Made by a program: the position numbers and the translations under genes. Shown here piece by piece: positions 1 through 13,200 of a stretch of 64,000 bases of DNA. How positions within the stretch are numbered: position 1 is the first letter of the stretch; each line of letters starts with the position of its first letter. Below the pieces are notes generated by a model. It had not been told where the DNA came from. It searched no databases and worked only from the letters and a program-made list of their open reading frames with translations. The DNA lies in assembly GCF_035083965.1 (NCBI RefSeq), contig NC_089726.1, positions 20,816,559 through 20,880,558 on the forward strand, in the 5' to 3' direction. This DNA is from Branchiostoma lanceolatum. Lineage: Eukaryota > Chordata > Leptocardii > Amphioxiformes > Branchiostomatidae.

Positions 1-719
1 TATATCATCAAGTCATTGAATAGAACAACAAAATATTCACATTTTTGGTTGCTTTATTTCACATAACGATGACCTTCTTCAATATGTAGATGGCAAAATT
101 GAACAAATACATGCCAACTAAGACACTGTAGCACTTCTGACATTGCTTCAAATAACCAATACAGAAAACTTGAAAGATGACTCTAAGCATACTTATTTTC
201 TAACAAAAATACAAAGTAAAACTAAACTAGTAAACTAAGCTAAACTTAACAATTAAATTACGCTGAATGTTATACAGAATAATAAGTGATGAACAACATA
301 TCAACTAATGCTACCGTTACAAAAGTCGATATTGTTAGAGAACAAATATTCCTAATACCTATTTGTACTTCCGCTACTTTAAACCTCGTACTTCTACTAC
401 AATGTTTAACATATTAAAGTTTGTTTTTTTAACCGAAGAAATCTTGTACCGAAACAGAACCAAATAACCAAACAAAACCTACAAGATAATTACATTTCTG
501 TGGTAATCTTAAGGTTTATTTCCTAGCTGCGCCACGTGCGCTTCATCTCAAACCTACAGTCCCATTGACTTATTTCGACCAGTGCTCTGGTCCTTTTTCA
601 AACCTGTATGATTTTCGATATAACCAACATGGTAAACCTAAACTTTGTTAGCTTGCATATAAATCGAGGAAGTAACATATCTTACAAACTACTTTCTATC
701 TAAAGTGGTCTGGCATAGA
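1..719. other. AT-rich flank, probable 3' flank of zinc-finger locus
   Basis: No open frame of interest was found. On the minus strand two AATAAA signals lie downstream of the zinc-finger array (plus-strand TTTATT at 515-520 and 53-58), so this could be the 3' UTR and flank of that locus. This is inference from position only. Confidence 0.35.
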
Positions 720-3667
720 AGGTTTCTCCTATGTGAGTGCGCGAGTGTTTCTTTAATGTTCCCAGTTCAAAGATAAGCCTGGTGAACTCCTCAATAACAA
801 GGTTTCTCTCCTGTGAGTCCGCACGTGTTTCTTCAGATTTAGTTGGCTACTGTACTTTCTGCTACATCCCCAAATCTGTAAGGTTTCTCCCCTGTGTGAG
901 TGCGCATGTGTTTCTTTAGAGCACCCAGCTCAATAAACCGCCTGACGCACTGCTCACACTTGTAGGGTTTCTCACCAGTGTGAGTCCGCTTGTGCTTCTT
1001 CAGAGTACCCATCTCACTGAACTGCCTGCCGAAATCCTCACACTTGTAGGGTTTCTCCCCAGTGTGAGTACGCATGTGAGCCTTCAGATGACCCAGCCGA
1101 CTGAACTGTTTGCTGCACTCCTCACACTTGTAGGGTTTCTCCCCTGTGTGAGTGCGCATGTGTTTCTTTAAAGCACCCAGCTCAATAAACCGCCTGCCGC
1201 ACTCCTCACACTTGTAGGGTTTCTCCCCTGTGTGAGTACGCATGTTAGCCTTCAGATGACCCAGCCGACTGAACTGTTTGTCGCACTCCTCACACTTGTA
1301 GGGTTTCTCCCATGTGTGAGTGCGCATGTGTTTCTTTAGAGCACCCAGCTCAATAAACCGCCTCCCGCACTGCTCACACTTGGAAGGTTTCTCACCAGTG
1401 TGAGTCCGCTTGTGTTTCTTTAGAGTACCCATCTCACTGAACTGTCTGCTGCATTCCTCACACTTGTAGAGTTTCTCCAGCTGGTCTGCAGCAACCACAG
1501 AGGTATCACCTTACTGTCCATCCCCGGTAAGCTGTTCACCCGCATCCTGCTCACTAGAGCCATCCCTGCCATCAGGAGCAGACATCGCCTACAACAGGCA
1601 GGCTTCATGCCGAACCGCTCCACCACTGACCACATTTCTGCACTTCGCCTTGCCATTGAGAAGGCCCGCGAGTTCAGGAAAGACAGGCACCTCTATATTG
1701 CATTTATAGACCTTAGAGCTGCTTTTGACACAGTGGATCATGCTTCCCTCTGGAATATCCTGAGATTGCTTGGAGCCCCACAGAAGATACTCACCCTGTT
1801 CCAACAACTGTACAACACTGCAGAGAGCTGCGTCAGAGTGAATGGCAAGGAGTCGGAATGGTTCACCATCAACAGCGGAGTTCGTCAGGGATGCGTGGCT
1901 GCACCGGACCTCTTCAACTGTGTCATCGACTACCTGATGACCAAGGTCTGCGAACGTGTTCCTGGGGTGTCCTTTGGGCAGTACAACCTGGCAGACCTGG
2001 AGTACGCTGATGACACCACCCTGTTGGCTGACGATCTGGACCGACTCCAAGAAGGTCTCACAGTCTACGACGAGGAGGCCAAGAAGCTCGGACTCAACCT
2101 CTCATCTTCAACCTCTGTACAGTCAACTTCGTCTCTTCATTTAAGTATCTTGGATCTACAATCACCAAGACCGGCGACGTGAAACCCGAGATCAACCAAC
2201 GACGTGCTCAAGCCTCAGCCGTCTTGCAGTCCTTATGGAAACCGCTCTGGCGACATCGCCACATCTCACAACAGACCAAGCTTCGTGTCTACAACTCGTC
2301 TGTCTTGTCGGTCCTCCTGTATAGCTCTGAGACCTGGCCTCTGAACAGTACCCTCGAAGCCCGACTCGACGGCTTCGACAGCAGAGCCCTAAGGAGGATC
2401 TCCGGCATACGATGGCATGAGCGTGTCAGCAACAAGGAACTCCGAGAGCTGACCAATCAACCTACTGCCTCGAGTCTCACAGCAATGAGACGGGTCCGCT
2501 GGTATGGACATGTGCTACGTCTTCCACCAGAGCACCCCACCCGAGCCATGCTGGACTTCGACCCCAAACTGGCAGGCTGGCGGCGGCCACGGGGGGGGGG
2601 CTCCCCGTACCCGCTGGCTGGATGTAGTGGCACGAGACCTGAAGAACATTAACATCACGCTCCCCCAGGCACAGCAGATGGCAGAGAACCGAAGCAGATG
2701 GCGAAGTCTTGTGAAGCGAGTTGGCTCTACGCACCACGTGCAAGAGGATGAGTGAGTGAGTGAGTGAGTGAGTGAGTGAGTGTAGAGTTTCTCACCAGTG
2801 TGAATACGCATGTGAGTCTTCAGATTACCCAGCTGGCTGAACTGTTTGCTGCACTCTTCACACTTATAGGGCTTCTCCCCTGTGTGAGTCCGCATGTGAA
2901 TCTTCAGTTTACTCTGTTCTCTGAATAGCCTGCTACACTCCTCACACTTGAAGGGTTTCTCACCTGTGTGAGTCCGCATATGTTTCTTCAGATTGCCCAG
3001 CTCACTGAACTGTCTCCTGCATTCCTCGCATTTATAGGGTTTCTCCCCTGTGTGCGTGCGCATGTGAGTTTTCAGATGATTCAGCTCGCTGAACTGTTTG
3101 CTGCACTCCTCACACGTGTAGGGTTTCTCACCTGTGTGAGTACGCACGTGAGCTTTCAGATGACCCAGCTCGCTGAAATGTTTGCTGCACTCCTCACACT
3201 TGTAGGGTTTCTCCCCTGTGTGAGTGCGCATGTGTTTATTTAGAGTACCCATCTCACTGAACTGCCTGCCGCACTCCTCACACTTGTAAGGTTTCTCCCC
3301 TGTGTGAGTACGCATGTGAACTTTCAGATGACCCAGCTCGCTGAACTGTTTGCTGCACTCCTCACACTTATAGGGTTTCTCACCAGTGTGAGTGCGCATG
3401 TGTCTCTTCAGATGACCAAGCCTACTGAACTGCACTCCTCACACCTGTAGGGTCTCTCCCCAGTGTGAGTACGCATGTGAGCCTTCAGATTACTCAGCTG
3501 ACTGAACAGCCTGCTGCAATCGTCACACCTGTAGACTCTCACACCTTTGTCTCTCCTGCTGGACTCCTCCCCAACCTCCTCACGTCTTTCTCCTTGCCAG
3601 GTGGAAACTCTGTCGGCAGAACCCGCTGCTGCTCCTCTCCTGACGTCATCCAAACCTTGTATGCTGT
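720..3667 (-). pseudogene. C2H2 zinc-finger array, disrupted (probable pseudogene)
   Basis: The minus strand encodes about sixteen C2H2 fingers of the form CEECSKQFSxLGxLKxHMRTH joined by TGEKPYK linkers, typical of DNA-binding Krueppel-like factors. From 5' to 3' there is an Arg/Glu-rich leader (about 3653-3530), one finger (YRCDDC...), a finger broken by a 7-bp deletion near 3429-3434, seven intact fingers (about 3410-2800), a LINE insertion, then seven more (about 1476-870). In that last block one finger has the first His changed to Asn (LKANMRTH) and another has the second Cys changed to Phe (CEDF). Two further decayed finger remnants run to about 720. The finger frame has no ATG start in this exon; the candidate splice acceptor is at 3668. 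Three independent lesions argue for a pseudogene. A truncated protein from the 3410-2800 block cannot be excluded. Confidence 0.85.
1478..2780 (+). mobile_element. 5'-truncated LINE (reverse transcriptase fragment) inserted in the zinc-finger array
   Basis: The plus strand encodes the middle and C-terminal part of a non-LTR reverse transcriptase: RGITLLSIPGK near 1500, FIDLRAAFDTVDH near 1710, GVRQGC near 1890, the catalytic YADD near 2005, then the thumb and tail (KYLGSTIT, SSETWPL, RRVRWYGHV, PRTRWLDVV). It lacks the endonuclease and the N-terminal reverse-transcriptase motifs. The frame is broken near 2100 and again at the G-run near 2593-2602. The frame stops at about 2757 and passes directly into a (TGAG)n tail. 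It is flanked by a 13-bp target-site duplication, tgtagagtttctc, at 1465-1477 and 2781-2793. The near-absent 3' UTR and simple-repeat tail fit RTE-like elements, but the clade is not established. It is dead because it is truncated and frameshifted. Confidence 0.93.
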
Positions 3668-6600
3668 CTGTATATGAAATATGACATAAATAATTAACCG
3701 TTGAATAAGCTATTCCTGTTCCTATGTCAATATTGCCGGCTGCGTTTTATAATCAAGTGATGTTTTTACAGGAAACAAGCTCTATCTGGGTACCTGTGAC
3801 ATTGTGTGTGTGTAGCCATGAGTTACATGCCCAACTCAAATTGCACCACATCATGTAACACTGGTGCAGCGCTCTTGTTTGCCGACGCTTCTCATTTATT
3901 TATAGGTCTTGCTTAAAGTGCTAGTTCCCTCCACGTACAGTAAAGAAGAACTGTTGATGCACGACTTAGATTTATTGTTTCACTGATTGTTTTGAGCGTA
4001 TTTGCCGGTGTTTTGTACGTTTTTCTGGAGATTTTAAGCTTTTTAAAGCTTTCCTCCTGATACCCTTAAGTCTGAAAAATTGTATCATCTTGAGAAAAAC
4101 GTACACCGCAAAATACACTCATAAAAGCCAGACTGCTGCATCTGCTTGGAGATTACAGTTGAAGTCGAAACGCCGTGAGTTTATATATTCCCCATAGATG
4201 CTGGTTTGTATCCTCCCCGCCCAGAAACAACAATTTATAACACTGAGAACCACGAAGGTCCTACATAAACAGCAAAACAGTGACCCTGAGCTGTTTTGTA
4301 GTTGGTGTTTCTCATCAGTAACAATGCAACAGTTAATGAACCGTCCCGGGAAAATCAAATCCTTACTGTCTGTCTTTTGTGTGGAAATGGAATCCAGATG
4401 TGAGAATTGGGCGCGATCATTCAGGGACGGGCGCAAATAGGGGTTTCCGGTATACGTACGACTGGCAGTTGGGTTCTTCTCATATCAGCATTTGTGAAGC
4501 TGATCACTTAATGTTGATTCAAATCACCGCATGGAGGTATTTCACAGGTCAACGCGACAAAGAGTCATTTTAGCCTGCCTAAGATATAACGAGGACAAAA
4601 TCCAATAACCCCCTACCGACCCTCTACTTGTTTACGTTTTATACTTCCCGATCGCCAGTTCCTGAACAATCTTGATTTTTGACAACCAAACAGTACCCGG
4701 CACCGAATATATGGCATGCTTTCCTTTTCCCCACTACAACACGTTCTACGCAGCTACACAAAAGAAAAAAAATAGGTTTAGCTGACTTAGACAGACGAGA
4801 GAAAATGCACGCCGGCATAGAGAAAGTGATTCACGACACTGACTTTCTTCTCCTTCTTACATCGTTCACCTTTGAATACATACTCACAAGTCAAGTCTTC
4901 TTACCTGGAACTTAGTTGACACACAGGCGCCTGATGAATCACTAGAATTCGCTACGGAATGAATGCGGACTCGTTTTCCAAGGACAACAACAACTTGGAC
5001 ACCAAGCTAAGCAAACTACCTCGCGGACAGGAAGTCGTGATTCTACGACCCGGAAGTATTGGCGAGCTGGATGTCAAATGTAGTTACCTGATTACACATC
5101 AACTGTACATGATCGTCGGTTGACCTTTATAGGCTTCCATAGACAGATTCGGTAAGGCCAGCTTCCAGCAGTCCAAGCTTCGTCATTCTCCTACTATTGT
5201 ATAGAATCAAGTGCGCTTATGTTTAAAATGTTCTTCATCGAGCACTTTTACTGAGGTAAACTTGGTGGAAAAGAGGTGGAAAAGGAGCGGTCCAAACTGG
5301 AAGTACATCCTACTTGACCGAAGACTCTACTCAGAGTCTACTCTACTTTACTCTACTTGAACTAGAGTTATACGACCGCAGACCTTTGACAACTGCGTAC
5401 AGCATGTCGCAACTTCCATACTTAATGCAGGATGTTAACATAAGTCACTTGACCTGACGTATGTAATTTCTATGATCACATGGCCAGATGGCGTCGACCA
5501 ATCAGAAGCCTCCATTGCCCATGTGTTATTAAGCAATAACACACCATTTAATGACGCCATGTCATAACACACCACTTATTGACGTCATAACACAACCGTT
5601 GAATTTTGTAGAGGGGGGTTTATTTTTTATGAATCGTTTCTTCAAATCAACATGGCTTAATGCCACTAGAAAACAAAAATACACTTTGTATCAAAAAACC
5701 TCTTCAAGTCAATAAAGTTTCAGGTGTTCATTAGACATTTTTGAAAAGGCCTCGATAACAACGTTTCGTTTTCAATGTGTCAGTATCAGTCTTAGCTATA
5801 TGGCTTGCAATGACCAAGGATGTTATATTAGAAATAGACCGTGTGGCAACCAAGGTGCAGTAACTTTAAAGGTGTATATTTTAGAATATGACCAATCAAA
5901 ACATTAAAATAATTTAGTCACTGTTTTCGGTCATTTTTCTACATTAAAGGAAACCCAAGCAGTACTAGTATTAGGGCCCGAAAATCAAATTTTGAATGTC
6001 AATTTATTTAGTCATTTCTATGCATGATTAGTTCAAACAACACTATCACAATGTGTAGCAATGTCCATGATGCAAAAATACGACGTTATTGTGATGTGAT
6101 AACTCAATGGAAATCGTGGCCAGAGTTTTTGTAGGCTCGCGAAACTAAGAGGATCATCGTACGGCACGATTTTGCGAAGTTTTTAAACGCTCAAAGTATG
6201 AAGTTATTACGCAGATTGTCGGTAAATATCGGTAAATGTCACCACAACAAAGATTCCAGCATTTTTTTTTTCCATTTTTTTGCCCTTATATTGCTTTGGT
6301 TGCCTTTAACCTACCTGATTACACTGCACAGTGATATTCACAGCGTACGAATACAACTTTTTGTTGTGATGTGAGAATGTCTTGAAATAACTTACCGACT
6401 TTGTTTTCTTATCTACTGTCTTCATGCATTCCACAAATTTCTCCTTGGGAGTGGGATACTGCAAATAGAACATACAGAAAGTAGGTCGCTGGATGATTAA
6501 TTACTTCAATAACTGACTTCTAGGACGTCACGTCATGCACAATCTCTAGAACAAATGGGAAATACCGCTTCAGTAACGGTCCTCCTTGTAGTCTGGGCTA

Positions 6601-8156
6601 GTAAGCTTACAGTACTCCAATTGACTTCTATGTATAATCAATTTCCAAAAGGAAGGGTACGAATTTTGAATCTGGCTAAATTTGTCTCTCCTCCTAATCT
6701 CCAAGCAGATCTCCACGGTGCCAAAATCGTACAAGCTAGCCAGAGAAGCTCCAGTCAGCCACCCGGTTGCAATAAAAACTCCCTGCTGCTATAATATTAA
6801 TAACGAGCCTAGACCCTACGGTGAGAGAGCTCAAGAATAAACAGGGCATTAAAACATTGAAAGCCTTTCTTGATGGGCTTTTTGGTGAACTCTTGGCAAG
6901 TCTGGGGTGGGTATGACAGTTCAGACTTCATAATTTTAGAATTTGTTGACAAAAACGACCTTTCCTCATCTTCTTGTCTTCTGGACCCCCGGGAGATAGT
7001 GTGATGGTCGCGAGTAGGCCCTTATAAGGGAAATGGACTGACTCAAGTGCTCTCGCTCGCGATCGGGGGTGTTTCCCCGGAGACTAGCCGTAAGAAGCTC
7101 TCGTAATTCTGATAGATGACAGTCTACACTGGTAAACATTTGAGGGTAAGTTTTCTTGGTCAGGATCTTTGGTTCCTGAGATAATGACACCTAATTTCTG
7201 TCAACTTCCCCATAGGGATGCATGTATTATTGGCCAAAATTGAAATGCCCTAATTCCCCCGAAAACACATGCAATTTCGCGGTATGAGGGCGGCAGAACA
7301 CAGAAATAATTCATGATCATTAAATACAAAATCGGTCGATTTTAGAAGGAATTATACTTTGAATTGTTTACAATTTTCATGTGAAATATAATCTACATGA
7401 TACTAGTTGGTGGTATTTAGACTTATAGTCTCTCAGATGGCATCTGATTTGTAATAAAAAAATCCCAATTGAAATGTTTTGTCGCCCCTAGTAAATGTGA
7501 CCTATGACCTAACAGGCTGTTCTAAAATTATGTGGAGGGGGAGTTTATTTGCTAGATTTGACACGTCAATAAAGTAGTAATTTGTCCATTAAAAGGAAAA
7601 CAGTATATATAAAACTAAAAATACAAAACATTTTTAATAGTTATTTATACCAGAAAAGTATCATAGAATGTAAACTAGAAAGGCAACATTTGCGAGCAAA
7701 TACAGCATGTTTAGCCATACTCCTCGCCATGCAAAAAAAGGACTCTCCCAAAATAACAATGGACCATTCTAAAATACTTGCACTAAAAAAATGAATCACC
7801 CCAGTCCAAAATTGAGTCTTCCAGTAGCACCTCAACACAATATGGACCAGTCCACAACCATATCCACTAATTGATTAACAAATACACTTCTGCTAAAAAA
7901 TGGACTTTTTCATAATCATTCCAGCTCAAAATTGAAAGAAATAATTAAAGAATCCTCCCCTTGCAAGAATGGGATATTCCGTGCCATTTCCATGTAAACC
8001 AGTCGAAAAATATCCGCTGAAAGTTACACTCTTGCGCATAATCAACCCAGTTCAAAATTGAATTAAAAAAGATCAACCCCAGGGAAGAATGAAGTTTTCC
8101 ATAGTATACATATGAAGATTTGACAGGAGACGAAGGAAATGACCAAAAACAACATA
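3668..8156. other. Intergenic DNA without a recognised gene
   Basis: Only short open frames without recognisable domains were found. A strong minus-strand donor (TTCCAG|GTAAGA, exon edge 4905) could end a 5' UTR exon of the zinc-finger locus, with an acceptor at 3668. The frame across that junction contains a TAA two codons before the donor, so the exon would be non-coding. At 5480-5605 there are short direct repeats of tgacgccatgtcataacacacc type. Nothing else could be supported. Confidence 0.4.
6690..6795. mobile_element. Fragment of hairpin MITE family (58.2-kb type)
   Basis: The segment beginning ctccaagcagatctccacgg and ending with ataaaaactccctgctgct closely matches the left half of the palindromic element at 58168-58347. 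A shorter relative lies at about 20810-20866. Only one half is seen here. Confidence 0.6.
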
Positions 8157-8470
8157 TTTGAGTCAATTCAAAGTCACCGAGAGGGTTTTAATATAATATT
8201 TGTAATATGTTTGAACTGTTTTGATTAAAAGAATGTCTAAGTCACAATAGTTCTAAAGTGTTCAAACAATTAGAATTGAAACTTATAACATGTTTGAACT
8301 TATTTCACATACGTTGGAAACATTTCGAACGTAACTACACAAAAATCTCTTTATTTAGAACAGTTTCAAACCATCTATCCAAATGTTAATGTTCGAACAA
8401 TTTGTAACAAAAGATTTTCACAATTGCCCTCATAAACGAAGGTGCTAAGTCCTCCTGTGTGTTTCTGCCT
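8157..8470. mobile_element. Partial copy of the 30.9-kb TIR element family
   Basis: This starts with the same terminal sequence (gagtcaattc..agtcaccgagagggtttt) as the element at 30924 and stays alignable through tttatttagaaca and the ataaa..aggtgctaa block, then diverges. The opposite terminus was not found, so the copy is truncated or has a different interior. Confidence 0.55.
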
Positions 8471-8983
8471 ATTTTCGGTGGCCGCGCTAGACCACCAGCG
8501 GATTTGTTTTGACGGAGCGTCACCCGCGCGCGACGATGTACACTGTTCGGCACCGCTAATATCCGGCATTTTCCCGCTCCAAAACACTCCACAAGACCCA
8601 CGTTTTTAGTGTTTTGCCTCTTGTGCAACACGATTCGATTTGCATTACTAACGGGACGAAAATGATAGAAAAAATTCACCCCGTCCCGGCGTCCGTCCCA
8701 AAAACATGAACGACATGAAAATATATTTTCTTACAGATTCAATCACGAAAATCAACAGCATGGGATTCCAAATTTTCGCAACGGCCGACCATTTATCATG
8801 GTTGAACTTCCTTCCAAGGCGTGCGATAGATAAACATTCCCGGCACATAATAGTCACTAGTACCAGACTAACGCAAGCTCATGATGATAATAGGGAGAAA
8901 GTTTGTCAGTGAAGTTTGGCCACCAGAGGGTACATTCATTTAACGTTACAAGCTAGCGCAAAGGGGCGAATCATTGACCTTAC

Positions 8984-9236
8984 CGGGGACTGACTCTACT
9001 GGCCTAATCATTCCTTTTTTGCCGAATTCTACGATCCATACGCCCGTACGTAGGACATGTAGGAAGGCCTGGTGGTGGACGCTACACATCACGGGAGAGT
9101 GTTGGTCCGAGACAGACAGCGGCGTGCTTTCGATCGCGTAGCGGCGACGCACCGCTGCGACAACGTGCGGGACCAAAACGCCTGTCCCCAGTGAGACCAT
9201 GTGTTTTGAGCGGCATGCCCCGAATCCGTCTACCAT
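8984..9236 (-). CDS. Candidate first coding exon, function unknown
   Basis: On the minus strand an ATG at 9236-9234 opens 84 codons plus one base. The frame ends at a consensus donor (CCCCG|GTAAGG, exon edge 8984). The segment is clearly more GC- and CpG-rich than its surroundings, with CpG-rich sequence upstream to about 9460 that could be its promoter. No domain is recognised, and no following exon was identified on the minus strand. It could be a real small exon or a chance open frame in a CpG-rich repeat. Confidence 0.25.
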
Positions 9237-10185
9237 TGCTGAATGTAGCCCGATTCATAGAGGTCTATTTTGTAAGCATTATTTCATGTACCCCTCAGCG
9301 TGAGAATTCCTTGTGCAACACTTCGCTACATTATATGTTTAAGTTTCCCCCGCGCACCGCCTACCACCCGCCTTTGATCATGTATGAAGTCGGCGGCAGA
9401 GAGAGATCATCAATCAATTTTGACAGGAGTGTCGCGCCAGTCTGAGGAGAAACGATCTCCCGTGTTGTGTTGAAAAATTTGGAGTTTGAAAATATCTGGA
9501 ATAACTAATGCTAGAATAAACATTCACAAAATCATTGATTTAACTTGTTTTCTGTTATAAAATTTCCTAAACTGCAATTTAACCACTGAGTTTAAGGGAA
9601 CATGGTGTTTTTCCGAGAATCACGTTAAATGTTTATGTCCGGTCTTTCCTCCTCGTAAGCAAACTTCTAGCTTGGCCAGGTGCAAGGCACTAGGGGTCAA
9701 TGACCTGTAGGTCATATGTAGTATTGAAAGTGACAGAAGTGGCAAATATTGTCAAGAAAGCCCAAAATAAATCGTTTTGAATATATGTATGCCGAAAATG
9801 GGAATGTAGTCCTTTAAATATTTGTTCAAGCCACATATACAGCAAATTTCAGGTCATTCGGTTGAAATACCAGGGCGCAGGAGGCCAAGATATGCTAAAA
9901 ATAGCCTAAAAACCTCAATAAAATCACTTTCAAGGTCAATATCAAAACAAGGAAAAGAACGCACATTGGTTTTTGCCTACATTACCTCTGTACCAAATTT
10001 CAGGTCATTTGGTCAAAAAATGACAGAGATGAATCCATTTGAAGATTTGACAGGAGGAGAAGAAACATGAGAGAAAACAATATGTTTAGCCATACTTATG
10101 GCTAAACATAAATAGCAGGTTTGAAGGACTGCTCTTCACCCCCTTTATATTTATTGTTTTCAAATAGTCCAACTCCCTGCTGTGC

Positions 10186-10201
10186 TTTTTGGCGGGGGAA
10201 A
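10186..10201 (+). promoter_or_regulatory. E2F-like site upstream of the TRIM start
   Basis: The sequence tttggcgggggaaa lies about 45 bp upstream of the TRIM start codon and is close to the E2F consensus TTTGGCGGGAAA. A better match (ttaggcgggaaaa, 17311-17323) occupies the same relative position in the diverged copy of this promoter at 17.3 kb. Function is inferred from similarity only. Confidence 0.35.
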
Positions 10202-10242
10202 GTTGAGCTGAGTAGACGTGTCGTCCGTCGTCTGACAGAAAA

Positions 10243-13200
10243 ATGCCGAAAAGGTATGATATTATCTTTATTTCTCACCATATTTTTTATCAAGAAGCAA
10301 TAATGATATTCCTAGATACAGGGGAATCAATATAGAGCCGTGTTTTAAGTCATTTTTTGTCAGCTCTATCGCAGAGGGTCGGAAAGGGGGTGGGGGGCAA
10401 GGCCAAGCAAAGTTGCGAGTTTTTTCTTTCCAACTTTATGTATATGATAGAAATATTTATGAAGGGAATGTGAGATTTGGATTGATAAAATAACGTTGAT
10501 CAGCATGTTTGTAATACTGGATATAGCCTACATATCTGAAACTAGAATTTGGTTGATCTAGTTTGTGGAAAATGGGCTGTTCCAAAAAATAGTTGAAAGG
10601 GGGGGTGGAAGAGGCTGGATTGGAAGGGGGGTAGGGTTCAAGCATCTGGATTAGGAACCAGGGAGGGTTTGTGTAATTTTGGATTAGGAACTAGGGGGGG
10701 TTGAGCAATTTTTGACCCGGAACTAGGGTCAGTTGGGCCATTTTGGATTAGGAACTAGGGGGGGTTTGACCAATTTCTGGATTGGAGCTAGGGTAGGGAC
10801 AAAACCCGATTTTGTACCTCTTCCACCCCCCCTCCACAACTTTTTTTTGGAGCAGCCCAATTTGATTATGCAAATTTTCCACAGAGGAAGATCAACCAAA
10901 TTCCCGTAAGGCGTAGGCAGACTATTTTCATTTCATGTAATTCTTAGGGAAAACCGTCTTAGTCACATATTTCGTAGCAAGGCGACCAAATTTTTGTCAT
11001 CGCTTTCCTGTTTTTTAGCGTAAGGCCACAGCAAGTAAATTTTATGGATGACATCCTCCGCAGACTCCAAAATTAATGAGATAGGGCGAAAAAAAAACAA
11101 GGTGGGCCAAAAAAAACAAGATTCCTATATTTGCAAATTTTGAGATCATAATTCTTGTTAAACAAGAATTGAGGCGACGAAATATGATATCATGACCAAC
11201 AGGTCTTTTAGTCCTGTAGTCAACCAATGTATTAGTCCTGTATTCATTCATATATAACATAAAACCTCCTTGATTCAACAGTAAACATGTCCTTGTAGAT
11301 GTGTATACATCTCAATAGACTAACTACAACAAATGCAGAGAAGAGCTTGTTGTAACATCATCTGAAGCAACTACACTGGGTATTCATATGCGATAAAACA
11401 CCTTCTGTATACAGCTGAATTAACTAGACACCCCCCCCCCCCATTATTTATATAATGTCCTTGCTAGAACAAATGCAGAAAACAGCTTGTTATCATACCA
11501 TCATGGGCAGGAACTACACTGGGTATTCATATGCAATGAAACACCTTAGACTGTCAACGTTTACGACATATTTGCCAATTTTTGGCATGTTGACCATCGT
11601 CGGAGGGGGCAATGAAATTTCTTGTTTTTTATTTCGAAATCAGGCGAAAATTAATGAGCGCGCTGATGTCATCCATAAAAATTACTTGCTGTGGCCTAAT
11701 TCGTAGGTTTTTTCTTTCTCAGTTTCTGATTCAGCGTGAAGCATTGTCGTAACCCCCCCCTCCCCATGCAGACTCTCTTTGAGTTGTCATATTGCATTTG
11801 ACAGTGCAGTAACTACAACCACAGTAAATTTAAGAAAGTTATCACTGTTTTTGTCAAACCCATCAGCATTTGACCAGTTTCTTTCTTTTTCTACTGGTGC
11901 TTTTTGGTGCATTTTTTTCTGTATTCTAGTCAGTTGCCAGTTAGATTCAAAGAAAGGAAAATTACTTGTCGAATTGTACCAGTTGCTTCACTAGCAAAGG
12001 CAACATGATTGTTACTTATAAGTCAGCCTTTTGGTAAAAGCAGTATGTGGATTTGTCTAAGATTGCAAGATATTTGTATTGAAAGCTTTGCGAGCACCAA
12101 GCAAGTCATACAGTACTCTAACCTAACTGAATGATTTTGTTACAGAAAAAAATCTGACCATGCGAAAGGGTCTAAGTCTAAGGAAGAAACTAAGGCAGAC
12201 ACCTTACTCAACAAGATTTCGGGTGACTTTCTTGAGTGTCCTGTATGTCTGGAGCCCTTAAAAGATCCCAAGATCCTGCCGTGTATTCACACCTTCTGTG
12301 AGGGTTGTCTTAAGAAGGTTGTTGAACAGCAAGGTGATGCGAAAGACAAGTTTCCATGCCCAACATGTCGGACTGACACCGTACTACCAGTAGCTGGTGT
12401 CGCTTGGCTCAAAAACAACTTCTTTGTCCAAAGCTTGAGTGACACAGTTCAGGCTCACAAGTGTCTAGTTAGCAAGGAGGATGACAAAATGCAATGTGAC
12501 AACTGTGAAGAAGAAGAAGCTGGCCATGGCTGTGTTGTCTGTGAAGAGTTCTTCTGTGATGAGTGCATTTGTGCCCACCGTCGTCTCAAACGTACGCGCA
12601 GTCATGAAGTCATCGGTTCTGCGGAGTTAAAAGAGCATCTGATCACCAAGACAGGAACGCTGAAGTCGAAATCACTGCCAATCTGTCCAAAACATGATGA
12701 TGAGAAGATGAAGTTCTACTGTGAGACTTGCAAGCACCCCATCTGCCGAGATTGCACAGTATTGCAGCACAAGAACCACCAGTATGGCTACCTGGCAGAC
12801 ACTGTGTGCGATGTTAGGGCAGAAATCAAAAACAAACTAGAAGCTGCCAGGCAGAAAATCACAGAATACCGATACAAGGCAAGCGCTGTAGCCATGAAGC
12901 AAGGTGAACTGTACATGAAGAGTAAGAAAGCTGCAGACGACATCAGTGCCACTGCAAAGGAGGAGATCAAGTATTTGACAAGCCTTGTGAAGCGTAAGCA
13001 GACTGTATTGGAAGAAAGGTTAGCAGCCATCACAGCAGACCGTTCCAGGCAGCTCTTTTCTATATCAGACAGTGTTGTGAGCACCTTAGATGGTCTGTCC
13101 AGCACAGTGGACTTCTCAGAGAAGGTTATAGAACATGGCAGTGACTTTGACGTCATGAACGTTTACTCTGATGTCACGGCACGGCTACAGTCCTTGCTGG

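Noticed and set aside
1420-2050. Minus-strand frames opposite the LINE
   Set aside because: Shadow frames of the reverse transcriptase on the other strand.
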